From Acidaminococcus fermentans_A (GTDB lineage Bacteria; Bacillota; Negativicutes; Acidaminococcales; Acidaminococcaceae), in NCBI RefSeq assembly GCF_052216985.1, contig NZ_JBQOUY010000013.1, forward strand, positions 1 to 64,000: a stretch of DNA of 64,000 bases, written 5' to 3'. The position numbers and the translations under genes were made by a program. Under the pieces are notes generated by a model. That model worked only from the letters and a program-made list of their open reading frames with translations. It searched no databases and was not told the origin of the DNA. Positions 27,215-36,227 of the stretch are shown piece by piece; within the stretch, counting starts at the first letter, position 1; each line of letters begins with the position of its first letter.

Positions 27215-28513
27215 ATGGACGAAAAAAGAACCCTGTTTGGAATGGAACTGCCTTATTTCATCCTTGTATCGGCAATCACTGCAGCAGCCATGTATTTGGG
27301 CTATCTTCCCAAGGGAATGGTAGGTGCTTTCCCCGTAATGATCTTTATGGGGGTCATCTTGAACGTGATCGGTGACCATGCTCCCGTGATCAAGACCTAT
27401 TTTGGCGGGGGTGCCATTGTCTGTATTTTTGCTTCTGCTTGGATGTGCTGGCAGCATCTGCTTCCTACTGGTACGATTAAGGTTATCACCAGCTTCATGA
27501 AAGGGGAAGGTTTCCTGGATTTCTATATCGCTGCCTTGATTACCGGAAGTATGCTGAGCATGAACCGGAAATTATTGATCAAAGCTGCTTTCCGTTACAT
27601 GCCTGCAATCCTGGGTGGGGTAGCTGTGGCTCTGGGGCTGGCCGGTTTCATTGGCGCCGTTTCCGGCTATGGAGCATTGAAAGCCGTCCTGTTCATCGCC
27701 ATTCCCATTATGGGCGGCGGCATGGGGGCAGGCGCTGTACCTCTTTCCCAGATCTTCGGGACTGGGATGGATGCTTCTCCGGAAAAGATCCTGTCCATCA
27801 TGGTGCCGGCTGTAGCACTGGGGAATGCCCTGTCCATTGTGGCCGGCGGGCTTTTGGACCGGGTAGGGAAAGTGAACCCCCATCTGACCGGCAACGGACA
27901 GATGCTCCGAGCTTATGATGCAGCTTCTGAAGAAAATTCCCTGGAAACCCAACAGGAAAGGGATACCTGGGATAAAATCGATGTTAAAATAATGGGTGTG
28001 GGGCTGTTCACTGCTACAGGTTTTATGATCTGGGGAATCCTGATTTCCAAACTGTTTCCCAGCATCCACTATTATGCTTGGATGATCCTGAGTGTTGCCC
28101 TGTGCAAGGCCTTTGACTTGGTGCCTTCTTCCATCTGCAGAGGCTGTTACCAGTGGTTCCAGTTCATCATGAAGAATTTTACGGCGCCGCTCCTGATTGG
28201 TATCGGTGTCGCCTATACGGATATGGGGACCATTGTGCAGTCGCTAAGTCCTATCTATATCCTCCTGGTAGTGGCGACGGTCTTGGGGGCCATTATCGGC
28301 TCCGGCCTGGTGGGCTACTTGGTGGGCTTTTATCCCATCGAGGCATCCATTACGGCAGGCCTTTGCATGTCGAACATGGGAGGGACGGGCGATGTGGCCG
28401 TTCTTTCCGCATCCCACCGGATGGTGGTCATGCCCTTTGCGCAGATTTCCTCCAGGATCGGCGGGGCGTTCATGCTTCTGCTGTCCAGTCTGATCCTGCA
28501 GATCATGAAATAG
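27215..28513 (+). CDS. 2-hydroxycarboxylate transporter family permease (CitS-like, first)
   Basis: A 432-residue permease of the 2HCT family (CitS, CitP, MleP). It has the two re-entrant-loop signatures IPIMGGGMGAGAVPLS and NMGGTGDVAVLSASHRM, and the C-terminal AQISSRIGG with the conserved substrate-binding arginine. Imports citrate, malate or related 2-hydroxy acids, with sodium or by exchange. ATG 27215 after AAAGGAG is preferred over the GTG at 27206. The stop at 28511-28513 overlaps the ribosome site of citD, so it is part of the citrate lyase operon. Confidence 0.9.
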   Translation: MDEKRTLFGMELPYFILVSAITAAAMYLGYLPKGMVGAFPVMIFMGVILNVIGDHAPVIKTYFGGGAIVCIFASAWMCWQHLLPTGTIKVITSFMKGEGFLDFYIAALITGSMLSMNRKLLIKAAFRYMPAILGGVAVALGLAGFIGAVSGYGALKAVLFIAIPIMGGGMGAGAVPLSQIFGTGMDASPEKILSIMVPAVALGNALSIVAGGLLDRVGKVNPHLTGNGQMLRAYDAASEENSLETQQERDTWDKIDVKIMGVGLFTATGFMIWGILISKLFPSIHYYAWMILSVALCKAFDLVPSSICRGCYQWFQFIMKNFTAPLLIGIGVAYTDMGTIVQSLSPIYILLVVATVLGAIIGSGLVGYLVGFYPIEASITAGLCMSNMGGTGDVAVLSASHRMVVMPFAQISSRIGGAFMLLLSSLILQIMK

Positions 28514-28522
28514 GAGGCTGAC

Positions 28523-28789
28523 ATGGTTATTCAAAAGAAAGCGTTGGCGGGTACGTTGGAATCCAGTGACTGCCTGGTCCGGATCGAACCGGCGGAGGGG
28601 ATCTCCGTAGTAATCCATTCGGTGGTGGAGCAGCAGTTCGGGGAACAGATCCGGCAGGTGGCCTGTACCGTCTTAGAAAACTTGGGCGTTACAGGGGCTG
28701 CTGTGGATATCCAAGATTACGGCGCCCTGGACTGTGTCATTGCAGCCCGGGTGGAAACCGCAGTCCGGCGGGCAGGGAAGGAGGCATGA
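28523..28789 (+). CDS. citD: Citrate lyase acyl carrier protein (gamma subunit)
   Basis: An 88-residue protein matching CitD in length and sequence. Ser14 in AGTLESSD is the attachment site of the phosphoribosyl-dephospho-CoA group that carries acetyl or citryl units. TAGGAGG lies just upstream. citE starts two bases after its stop. The activating genes citC, citX and citG are not in this window and would be needed elsewhere to make active enzyme. Confidence 0.95.
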   Translation: MVIQKKALAGTLESSDCLVRIEPAEGISVVIHSVVEQQFGEQIRQVACTVLENLGVTGAAVDIQDYGALDCVIAARVETAVRRAGKEA

Positions 28790-28791
28790 AC

Positions 28792-29673
28792 ATGAGACGG
28801 TCTATGCTTTTTCTGCCGGGGAATACCCCCAATATCATCATGAATGCAGATGTGCTGGGCGCGGACAGTGTCATTTTGGACCTGGAAGATGCTGTGGCAC
28901 CGGATCAGAAGGATGCGGCCCGGATCTTGGTGAGGAATACCCTGAAAACCATGAAGTTCCAGGACTGTGAAGTGATTGTCCGGATCAATCCCCTGTCATC
29001 GGGAGAATGGCAGCAGGATCTGGATGAAATCATTCCCTACCGGCCGGCCATCATCATGCCCACCAAGATCAGCTGTTCCCAGGATGTGCAGCAGATCGCT
29101 GCCTATATGGGAACAGTGGAAAAGAAAGCCGGGAATCCGGTAGGGTCCACCCGGATCATGCCCTTGATCGAAACGGCTCGGGGCGTGGAAAATTCTTATC
29201 ACATTGCGGAAGCGGATCCTCGGGTGTGTGCCATTTTCATCGGCTGTGAAGACCTGACGGCGGATTTGTGCTGCGAACGGACCAAGGCGGGGAATGAAGT
29301 GTTCTATGCCCGGAGCCGGGTGGTCTGTGCGGCAAGGGCGGCTGGAATCGATGTGTACGATACGCCTTTTACGGATATCAACGATGGGGAAGGACTGCGG
29401 AAAGATGCTGCCTTTGCCAAAGGCCTGGGCTATACGGGGAAAGCCTGCATCTCGCCCCGGCAGGTGGATATCGTCAATGAAGTGTTCTCTCCTTCGGAAG
29501 AAGACATCGCCTATGCCAGGATGGTCTTCGAGGCCATCGAGGAAGGAAAGAAACTGGGCAGGGGGGCTGTGGCCCTCCATGGGAAGATGATCGACAAGCC
29601 CATCGTGGATCGGGCTGCCCATGTACTGGAAATGGCTTCCCATATGAAAAAGGAGGTGTTCCCGGATGACTAA
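28792..29673 (+). CDS. citE: Citrate lyase beta subunit (citryl-ACP lyase)
   Basis: A 293-residue TIM-barrel lyase that splits citryl-ACP to oxaloacetate and acetyl-ACP. Typical blocks are MRRSMLFLPGNTPNII, GADSVILDLEDAV, MPLIETARGVEN, and IFIGCEDLTADL followed by an ACISPRQVDIVN end. ATG 28792, seven bases after GGAGG, is preferred over ATG 28786. It overlaps the citF start by eight bases. Confidence 0.95.
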   Translation: MRRSMLFLPGNTPNIIMNADVLGADSVILDLEDAVAPDQKDAARILVRNTLKTMKFQDCEVIVRINPLSSGEWQQDLDEIIPYRPAIIMPTKISCSQDVQQIAAYMGTVEKKAGNPVGSTRIMPLIETARGVENSYHIAEADPRVCAIFIGCEDLTADLCCERTKAGNEVFYARSRVVCAARAAGIDVYDTPFTDINDGEGLRKDAAFAKGLGYTGKACISPRQVDIVNEVFSPSEEDIAYARMVFEAIEEGKKLGRGAVALHGKMIDKPIVDRAAHVLEMASHMKKEVFPDD

Positions 29674-31069
29674 ACTGGTAGCTTCGCTGACCGAGGCCAT
29701 ACAGAAATGCGGGCTGAAGGACCATATGACCATTTCGTTCCATCACCATCTCCGTAATGGGGATTATGTGCTCAACAGTGTCTTGGACGCCGTCCGGAGC
29801 CTGGGCATCAAAGATCTGACGGTCAATGCCAGTTCCCTTTTCGATGTCCATGAACCCTTGCTCCAACACATCCAGGAAGGAACGGTGGGCGGCATCGAAA
29901 CCGATTACATGGGGAAGGCCGTTGGGGAAGGGATCTCTCACGGGATCCTGGCCAAACCAGTGGTGTTCCGGACCCATGGGGGACGTCCGGCTTCCATCGA
30001 TACAGGGCGGAGCCACATCGATGTAGCGTTCATTGCGGCGTCTCAGGCAGATGAACAGGGAAACTGCACCGGAAAGTATGGAAAATCTGCCTGCGGGGCC
30101 CTGGGGTATGCCATGAGCGATGCGGCCCATGCCGATAAGGTGGTGGTGGTCACCGATGAACTGGTTCCCTATCCGCTGGGAGGATTTTCTATCCCGGAAA
30201 CAGAAGTGGATTATGTGGTCCAGGTGGAAGCCATCGGGGATCCCAAAGGGATCGTTTCCGGGACTACCCGGATTACCCGGGATCCAGTGGGACTTCGGAT
30301 GGCGGACATGGCGGTCAAGGTGATCCGGGCTTCCGGCCTGCTGAAGGACGGATTTTCCTTCCAGACCGGTGCCGGAGGAGCATCCCTGGCAGCTGCCGTA
30401 TTCCTGAAAGATCTGATGGTGGAGAAAAAGATCAAAGGAAGTTTCGTCATGGGAGGCATCACCGGATATCTGGTGGATATGCTGGAAGCCGGCTGTTTCC
30501 AGAACATCTTGGATGTCCAGTGCTTTGATCTGAAAGCGGTGGAATCTCTGGCCCATGACCCCAGGCATGTGGAGGTCTCTGCCAGCCATTATGCTTCGCC
30601 TTTGGCCAAAAGCAGCATCGTGGACAGCCTGGATGCGGTGATCCTTGGGGCCACCCAGGTGGATGTGGATTTCAATGTAAATGTCCATACCAATTCCCAG
30701 GGCGTGATCATGGGCGGCAGCGGGGGCCACAGCGATGCAGCGGCCGGGGCCAAACTGGCTATGATCGTGGCGCCGCTGAGCCGGGCCCGGATGCCCCTGA
30801 TCGTAGACCGGGTCCAGACCATTTCCACGCCCGGAAAGAGCATCGATGTAATCTTGACCCAGCGGGGAATCGCCGTCAATCCCCAGCGGGGGGACTTGCT
30901 GTCCAAATTCAAGCAGGCCGGGCTGCCCGTGCGGTCCATCCAGGAACTGAAAGATATGGCGGAACAGATCAACGGCATCCCCCAGCCCCTCCAGACCGGG
31001 GACCGGGTAGTGGCCAAAGTGGAATACCGGGATGGGACGGTGATCGACGAAATCAGGAATGTGCTGTGA
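29666..31069 (+). CDS. citF: Citrate lyase alpha subunit (citrate:acetyl-ACP transferase)
   Basis: A 467-residue CoA-transferase-type subunit that exchanges acetyl for citryl on CitD. It shows SFHHHLRNGDYVLNSV, FIAASQADEQGNCTGKYG, GGFSIPETEVDYVV, and SGGHSDAAAGAKL motifs of CitF. Known CitF proteins are about 500-510 residues; this one lacks the short N-terminal extension. AGGAGG lies nine bases upstream. Last lyase gene of the operon and followed by a hairpin. Confidence 0.93.
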   Translation: MTKLVASLTEAIQKCGLKDHMTISFHHHLRNGDYVLNSVLDAVRSLGIKDLTVNASSLFDVHEPLLQHIQEGTVGGIETDYMGKAVGEGISHGILAKPVVFRTHGGRPASIDTGRSHIDVAFIAASQADEQGNCTGKYGKSACGALGYAMSDAAHADKVVVVTDELVPYPLGGFSIPETEVDYVVQVEAIGDPKGIVSGTTRITRDPVGLRMADMAVKVIRASGLLKDGFSFQTGAGGASLAAAVFLKDLMVEKKIKGSFVMGGITGYLVDMLEAGCFQNILDVQCFDLKAVESLAHDPRHVEVSASHYASPLAKSSIVDSLDAVILGATQVDVDFNVNVHTNSQGVIMGGSGGHSDAAAGAKLAMIVAPLSRARMPLIVDRVQTISTPGKSIDVILTQRGIAVNPQRGDLLSKFKQAGLPVRSIQELKDMAEQINGIPQPLQTGDRVVAKVEYRDGTVIDEIRNVL

Positions 31070-31078
31070 ATGGAAGAG

Positions 31079-31115
31079 GGGCTGCCGCTGATCCGGCGGC
31101 TCTTTTTCTTTTGGC
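31079..31115 (+). terminator. Hairpin after citF
   Basis: GCTGCCG (31081-31087) with CGGCGGC (31094-31100, one G-U pair), followed by TCTTTTTCTTTT. Likely ends or attenuates the citDEF transcript before the second transporter gene. Confidence 0.6.
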
Positions 31116-31256
31116 TGAGCGGGGCTGGCTGCCGGATCCTCGGATGAAAAAAAGATAAAAAAGGGATTCCGAGACAGGAAAAATAAAAAGAAACACGAAA
31201 TAAAAAAATAAGGAAAGGATGATCCTGGACCATAAAATCATTGAAGGAGGCTGAAA

Positions 31257-32555
31257 ATGAAAAATGTAAAGATTTTGGGATTCCCACTTTGGCTGTATGC
31301 CGTCCTGACCCTGATCATGGTCATCCTGGGGGCCATGGATTGGCTGCCAGGGAATATGTTGGGTTCTTTGGCCTTTGCCCTGATCGTGGGAACGCTGCTG
31401 GGATATATCGGCAACCAGATCCCCGTATGGAAGACCTGGTTCGGCGGAGGGATGCTGTTTACCTGCCTGGTGGCAGGAGCCATGAACACGTTCCATCTAA
31501 TCGGACCCAATGCCCAAAAGGCCATCAATATCTTCAACGGCAAAACCGGTTTCCTGGACTTTTATATCTGCATGCTCATTACCGGATCTGTGCTGGCCCT
31601 GGAAAGGAAAGTCCTGATCAAATCCTTTGTAGGATATATCCCCACCATCTTGGGCGGCGTGGTATGTGCCCTGGGTCTGGCTGGGGCTGTAGGGCAACTG
31701 ACAGGAATCGGTTGGGTCAACGCAGTATGCAACTACGCCATCCCCATCATGGGAGGGGGGAACGGCGCCGGGATACAGCCCATGAGCCGGATGTGGGGCG
31801 CAGCTACCGGGATGGATGGGAATTCCTGGTACGCCACTGCTTTTGCAGTGATTTCCCTGGGGAATCTCATGGCTGTCATCATGAGCGCCTTCCTGAACAA
31901 GCTGGGGGAGATGAAACCGTCTTTGACCGGGCACGGACAGCTGATCCGGGGAGCCGAGAACCTGACGGCCGACAAGCAGGAATTCCATCCTGAATTCGCT
32001 GATTATGCTACCGGTCTGGCGCTGGGTTTGGTCTGTTATTGTACAGCTGATCTGTATGCAGCCCATGTTTCTGTCATCAACAATTATTTCCATCTGGGTT
32101 TCACCATCCACAAATTTGCCTATATGGTGGTCTTCATCGCCCTGCTGAACGTTTCCAACATCCTGCCCCACAATGTGAAGGCAGGAGCCATCGGGATGCA
32201 GCGCTTCTTCGTCAGCTATATGTCCTATCCGTTGATGATCACGGTGGGGATCGGCACCACCCTGGAAGACTATGCCAAGGTGTTCGTCAATCCGGCCAAC
32301 CTGCTGGTCATCGTGGTGACTGTCTTCGGTGCCATGCTGGGGACCCTGCTGGTGGGCTCTCTGTTCCATTATTATCCTGTGGAAGGCATGCTCACCGCCG
32401 GCCTCTGCATGGCCAATGGGGGCGGCTCTGGAGACGTCCAGTGCCTGGGGGCAGCCAACCGGATGGAAATGATGTCCTATGCCCAGATCTCTTCCCGGAT
32501 CGGCGGGGCCATCATGCTGGTGATCGCCAGTTATTTCTTTGGCAAATTCTTGTGA
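31257..32555 (+). CDS. 2-hydroxycarboxylate transporter family permease (CitS-like, second)
   Basis: A 432-residue 2HCT permease, paralogue of the one at 27215, with loops IPIMGGGNGAGIQPMS and NGGGSGDVQCLGAANRM and the same AQISSRIGG end. The first loop changes GMGAG to GNGAG and the second adds QCLGAAN, so substrate choice may differ (for example citrate against malate). ATG follows AAGGAGGCTGAAA. Paired with the hydrolase gene 57 bases downstream. Confidence 0.9.
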   Translation: MKNVKILGFPLWLYAVLTLIMVILGAMDWLPGNMLGSLAFALIVGTLLGYIGNQIPVWKTWFGGGMLFTCLVAGAMNTFHLIGPNAQKAINIFNGKTGFLDFYICMLITGSVLALERKVLIKSFVGYIPTILGGVVCALGLAGAVGQLTGIGWVNAVCNYAIPIMGGGNGAGIQPMSRMWGAATGMDGNSWYATAFAVISLGNLMAVIMSAFLNKLGEMKPSLTGHGQLIRGAENLTADKQEFHPEFADYATGLALGLVCYCTADLYAAHVSVINNYFHLGFTIHKFAYMVVFIALLNVSNILPHNVKAGAIGMQRFFVSYMSYPLMITVGIGTTLEDYAKVFVNPANLLVIVVTVFGAMLGTLLVGSLFHYYPVEGMLTAGLCMANGGGSGDVQCLGAANRMEMMSYAQISSRIGGAIMLVIASYFFGKFL

Positions 32556-32611
32556 CGGGATCTGCAGGCCGCAGATCCTAAAGGCAGTCATGGTTTTACA
32601 GGAGGCAGAAA

Positions 32612-33427
32612 ATGAATGTATTAGCGGATCATTTATCCAAGGAAGTCCAGCAGAATCTCTTTGGCAATGCGGACCTGAACATGCTCTGGTCCTGCCAGGC
32701 GTTTCCCCAGTTCTGTTATTGGGTCCATGTGCCGGATGCCTGGCGGACTGAAGAAAATCCCCATTGCAATCTTTTGGTGATCATCCATGGCACGGGCTGT
32801 GCTGCAGAGAACTATGTCCGGGAAGCCACCCAATGGGCGGATGCACACCATACGGCAATCCTGGCGCCCCTCTTTCCCAGCGGGCTGATCGACCGGAACG
32901 ATTTCAACAGCTACAAACTGCTGGCTTGTGACGGGATCCGGTATGATCAGGTCCTTCTGGCCATGATCCAGGAAATGGAGAAGCGGTATCCTGGAGTGGA
33001 TGGGAAAAAGTTCTTCTTATTCGGCCATTCCGGAGGAGGACAATTCACCAACCGGTTCCTGCTGGTCCACCCTGACAGGGTGAAAGCCGTATCCATCGGG
33101 GCACCGGGCCGTCCCACTTTCCTCGATTTCCAGACGGATTATTTCTGGGGCGTACGGAATTTCCGGGACGTCTTTGACAAAGACTTGGATCTGGATGCAG
33201 TACGGGAAGTCCCTGTACAGATTACCGTAGGGGCTCTGGATACGAAATATATCGGAGAATCCCCTTACGGGACCAACCGGGTGGCCAGGATGAAGAGCCT
33301 GGAAAAGAATTTCAAGGACAATGGAATCAAAGAGGTCGAACTGACAATCATCCCTGGAATCGAACATGTGGACGGGGACCGGGAACGGATCGAAGCCTGT
33401 ACGGCTTTCTTTGCCAAGTTCCTGTGA
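32612..33427 (+). CDS. Alpha/beta hydrolase (feruloyl esterase/PHB depolymerase-like)
   Basis: A 271-residue alpha/beta-fold hydrolase. The oxyanion segment IIHGTGCAAENYVR (58-70), nucleophile Ser140 in FGHSGGGQFTNRF, and a late IPGIEHVDGD His complete the visible machinery. No signal peptide, so cytoplasmic. ATG follows ACAGGAGGCAGAAA. As partner of a CitS-like permease it might hydrolyse an imported ester or conjugate of a hydroxy acid. It is the last gene before a terminator. Confidence 0.75.
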   Translation: MNVLADHLSKEVQQNLFGNADLNMLWSCQAFPQFCYWVHVPDAWRTEENPHCNLLVIIHGTGCAAENYVREATQWADAHHTAILAPLFPSGLIDRNDFNSYKLLACDGIRYDQVLLAMIQEMEKRYPGVDGKKFFLFGHSGGGQFTNRFLLVHPDRVKAVSIGAPGRPTFLDFQTDYFWGVRNFRDVFDKDLDLDAVREVPVQITVGALDTKYIGESPYGTNRVARMKSLEKNFKDNGIKEVELTIIPGIEHVDGDRERIEACTAFFAKFL

Positions 33428-33448
33428 GGGAAAACAAAAATCCATTTT

Positions 33449-33506
33449 AAAAAGGCTGTGAAATGCTGTCGGCAAATTGTGCCGGCGGCTTTCACAGCCT
33501 TTTTTC
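33449..33506. terminator. Bidirectional terminator
   Basis: AAAAGGCTGTGAAA (33450-33463) pairs with TTTCACAGCCTTTT (about 33490-33503). Between convergent hydrolase and GntR genes. Same family as the hairpins at 24662 and 41902. Confidence 0.85.
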
Positions 33507-34158
33507 AGGAGTCTTTCCTGCCCAGATAGGCAAGTACATTGTCTTCACTGCGGCGGATATGTCTTTCCATGGCTTCTTTGGCAGCCTGTGGCTGATGGTC
33601 CCGGATATTTTCCAGGATTTGGATGTGTTCTTCCGTAGACAGGCGGTAATGTTTCTGTTCTTCGGGGATGGCATGACCGGTGCTGGGGCCGTTCCACAAT
33701 TCCATCAGATAGGTGGTCAGCTTTTGGTTGTCCGCAGCTTCCCAGATGGCCATATGGACGGATTGATTCAGTTCTTCATAGCTTTTGTCATCGATGGAAT
33801 CCAAACGGCTTTCCATGTCCTTCAGCCTTGCAATATATGTATCTGCATCCTTCAAGCCTTTTTCAGCAGCTTTGTAAGCGGCTGTGGATTCCAGCAGGAT
33901 CCGCATTTCAAACGTATCCTGGATGAATTTTTGATCGATTTTATTGACGATGGCACCTTTGCTCATCCGTAAAGTGATCAGGCCTTCCGCCGCCAGGGTC
34001 TGGAAGGCTTCCCGTACAGGGGTGCGGCTGATGCCCAGCTGCTCGGCAATGGCCGTCAGGCTCAGTTCCTGCCCGGATTTGTATTCTCCGCTGTAGATGG
34101 CACGTTTTAAAATAGAAGTCACCCGAACCCGTGTGGGGACCATTTTTAGGGTTTGCAT
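33505..34158 (-). CDS. GntR-family regulator, FadR/FCD subgroup
   Basis: A 217-residue regulator. The N-terminal winged helix is AIAEQLGISRTPVREAFQTL (about 36-55). The C-terminal helical FCD ligand domain has metal-type residues in ELNQSVHMAIWE and in the TEEHIQILENI helix. ATG 34158 is preferred; GTG 34167 is nearer to GGAG but less typical. Divergent from the aconitase-type/GntP operon, with two identical 16-bp palindromes between the starts that are very probably its operators. Confidence 0.9.
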   Translation of the reverse strand: MQTLKMVPTRVRVTSILKRAIYSGEYKSGQELSLTAIAEQLGISRTPVREAFQTLAAEGLITLRMSKGAIVNKIDQKFIQDTFEMRILLESTAAYKAAEKGLKDADTYIARLKDMESRLDSIDDKSYEELNQSVHMAIWEAADNQKLTTYLMELWNGPSTGHAIPEEQKHYRLSTEEHIQILENIRDHQPQAAKEAMERHIRRSEDNVLAYLGRKDS

Positions 34159-34251
34159 GGTTATCACAATCTCCTATTTACATTCTTCCATTCTATTTTA
34201 TGCGGTTTTTGGCAGGAGTTCAACAAGTTTTCTTTGGAATCAAAGAAGAAA

Positions 34252-34267
34252 ATATCGTATACGATAT
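34252..34267. promoter_or_regulatory. GntR operator copy 1
   Basis: ATATCGTATACGATAT, a perfect 16-bp palindrome, followed by a further ACGAT half-site. An identical copy starts 97 bases downstream. The inner TCGTATACGA fits the GT-N-AC layout of FadR-type sites. Confidence 0.75.
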
Positions 34268-34348
34268 ACGATTTGTAGCTAAATATCAGAAAATTTCATT
34301 TTTGGATTGTGTTTTTGGAAGAAATATGGTAAAAATACCACATACGAA

Positions 34349-34364
34349 ATATCGTATACGATAT
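34349..34364. promoter_or_regulatory. GntR operator copy 2
   Basis: Second exact copy of the 16-bp palindrome, 48 bases before the start codon at 34412. Binding here would block transcription of the plus-strand operon; copy 1 lies nearer the regulator gene and suits self-control or looping. Confidence 0.75.
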
Positions 34365-34411
34365 ATGATATTTAAAAACAGATCCAGGGAAAACAGGGGG
34401 AGGAATATCCA

Positions 34412-35671
34412 ATGCATGCCATTGAGAAAATCTTTGCAAAGAATGCCGGCAAAAAGACGGTAGAAACCGGTGAAATCGTGATGGCCAAGGTGGATTTCGC
34501 AGAGATCAATGATCTGTATCTGCAGACGGTCTACTCTTTTTATGAGATGGGAGGGGAAAAGGTCTGGGACAATACCCGCTGCGCTTTTGTCTTCGACCAT
34601 TATGCTCCCTGTCCTACCATCAAGAGTGCCCAGAATCATAAGGAAATGCGGGAATTTGCCCAGAAGAACAACCTGAAATACCATTTCGACACCAACTGCG
34701 GGGTCTGCCATCAGGTCATGCCGGAAGCCGGCCTGATCTATCCTGGGATGATCGTGGTGGCTACGGACAGCCATACGACAACCCATGGCGCCTTTGGTGC
34801 AGTGGGCACGGGCTGCGGAGCCACGGATATGGCCACCATCCTGATGACGGGGGAACTGTGGTTCCGGATCCCTGAAATCATCGAAGTGCGGCTGGAAGGG
34901 GAAGCCCCCAAGGGCGTATTCCCCAAAGACGTGATCCTGGCTGTGCTGGGAAAGATCCGGGCCGATGGAGCGGTGTACAAAGCCATCGATTTCACCGGTA
35001 GCTATGTGGAGAACCTGAATGTGGCAGGACGGATGACCATCTGCAACATGGCTGTGGAAATGGGCGCCAAGACGGCCTATATACAGCCGAACCAGGCCGT
35101 GCTGGATTACGTAAAGGCACGTGCCGTCCGTCCCTTTGAAGTGCAGTACACCGACCCAGGGTATACCTATGCAGAAAGCTATACTTTCGATGTTTCCCAA
35201 TTGGAACCGGAACTGTCCTGCCCCAGCAGTGTGGAAAATGTCCATACCCTCTCCAGCGTAGTGGCCCAGGGGCCGGTGAAGCTGAACCAGGGCTATATCG
35301 GATCCTGTACGGGAGGACGGGAAGAAGACATTGCCATTGCCGCAAAGATCCTGAAAGGGAGACATATCCCGGAATATACCCGCCTGGTGGTGATCCCAGC
35401 TTCCAATGAAGTGATGGAGAAATGCCTGGAAAAAGGGTATATCCAAGATCTGATCAAGGCTGGGGCGACCATTTCCACCCCTGGATGCGGGGCCTGCCTG
35501 GGAGCCCATGAAGGGGTGCTGACCGCCGGAGAGGTCTGCATCACCAGCACCAACCGGAATTTCCCGGGACGGATGGGATCCACGGAAGCCCTGATGTACC
35601 TGGCCAGCCCGGCTACGGTGGCAGCCAGCATGGTGACCGGATATATCACGGATCCCCGGAAGTATCTGTAA
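34412..35671 (+). CDS. Aconitase-type hydro-lyase, large subunit (LeuC/DmdA-like)
   Basis: A 419-residue iron-sulfur hydro-lyase of the 3-isopropylmalate dehydratase large-subunit group. [4Fe-4S] ligands are Cys299 (GSCTGGREED), Cys359 and Cys362 (PGCGACLG). The ATDSHTTTHGAFGAVGTG block (118-134) is the family signature. Members isomerise or dehydrate isopropylmalate, homocitrate, citramalate or 2,3-dimethylmalate. No leuA or leuB is adjacent and the operon carries a GntP permease and a GntR regulator, so a catabolic role with an imported hydroxy acid is likelier than leucine synthesis. Confidence 0.85.
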   Translation: MHAIEKIFAKNAGKKTVETGEIVMAKVDFAEINDLYLQTVYSFYEMGGEKVWDNTRCAFVFDHYAPCPTIKSAQNHKEMREFAQKNNLKYHFDTNCGVCHQVMPEAGLIYPGMIVVATDSHTTTHGAFGAVGTGCGATDMATILMTGELWFRIPEIIEVRLEGEAPKGVFPKDVILAVLGKIRADGAVYKAIDFTGSYVENLNVAGRMTICNMAVEMGAKTAYIQPNQAVLDYVKARAVRPFEVQYTDPGYTYAESYTFDVSQLEPELSCPSSVENVHTLSSVVAQGPVKLNQGYIGSCTGGREEDIAIAAKILKGRHIPEYTRLVVIPASNEVMEKCLEKGYIQDLIKAGATISTPGCGACLGAHEGVLTAGEVCITSTNRNFPGRMGSTEALMYLASPATVAASMVTGYITDPRKYL

Positions 35672-35690
35672 GGTGAAGGAGGAAGCAGAG

Positions 35691-36206
35691 ATGGAAACAA
35701 GGGTAACGGGAAAAATCATTGTAGTGGGAGACAACATCGATACGGATCAGATCTATCCGGGGCGGTATCTGGATATCGTAGACCCCAAAGAAATCGGCAG
35801 CCACTGCCTGTGCGGAGTGGATGAAAACATCGCTGCCAGTTTTCCCAAGGGAGGCATGGTGGTGGCCGGCCGGAATTTTGGCTGCGGGTCTTCCCGGGAA
35901 CATGCCCCTATCGCGCTTTTGAATATGGGTGCCAAAGCGGTACTGGCAGATTCTTTTGCCCGGATCTTTTTCCGGAATGCCATCAATCTGGGACTTCTGC
36001 CCATTATCTGCAAGGGATTGAAGGACAAGGTGAAAGATGGGATGACCCTGATCCTGGACCTGGAAAAGTATCAGGTGACGGTGCAGGAAACCGGGGAAAC
36101 CTATCCCTGTGAGAAACTGGGACCCCAGGCCATGAAGATCCTGGAAGCCGGGGGCATCAAACCGCTCATGCGGGCAAGATTCGCCAAAGAAAAAACGGGC
36201 AAGTAA
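35691..36206 (+). CDS. Aconitase-type hydro-lyase, small subunit (LeuD/DmdB-like)
   Basis: A 171-residue swivel-domain subunit. It shows VGDNIDTDQIYPGRYL, NFGCGSSREHAPIAL and the FARIFFRNAINLGLLPI run expected of LeuD-like partners. ATG 35691 follows GAAGGAGGAAGCAGAG, 19 bases after the large subunit. It completes the active site of the gene before it. Confidence 0.88.
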   Translation: METRVTGKIIVVGDNIDTDQIYPGRYLDIVDPKEIGSHCLCGVDENIAASFPKGGMVVAGRNFGCGSSREHAPIALLNMGAKAVLADSFARIFFRNAINLGLLPIICKGLKDKVKDGMTLILDLEKYQVTVQETGETYPCEKLGPQAMKILEAGGIKPLMRARFAKEKTGK

Positions 36207-36227
36207 AACGAAAGGGGGAAGTACATC

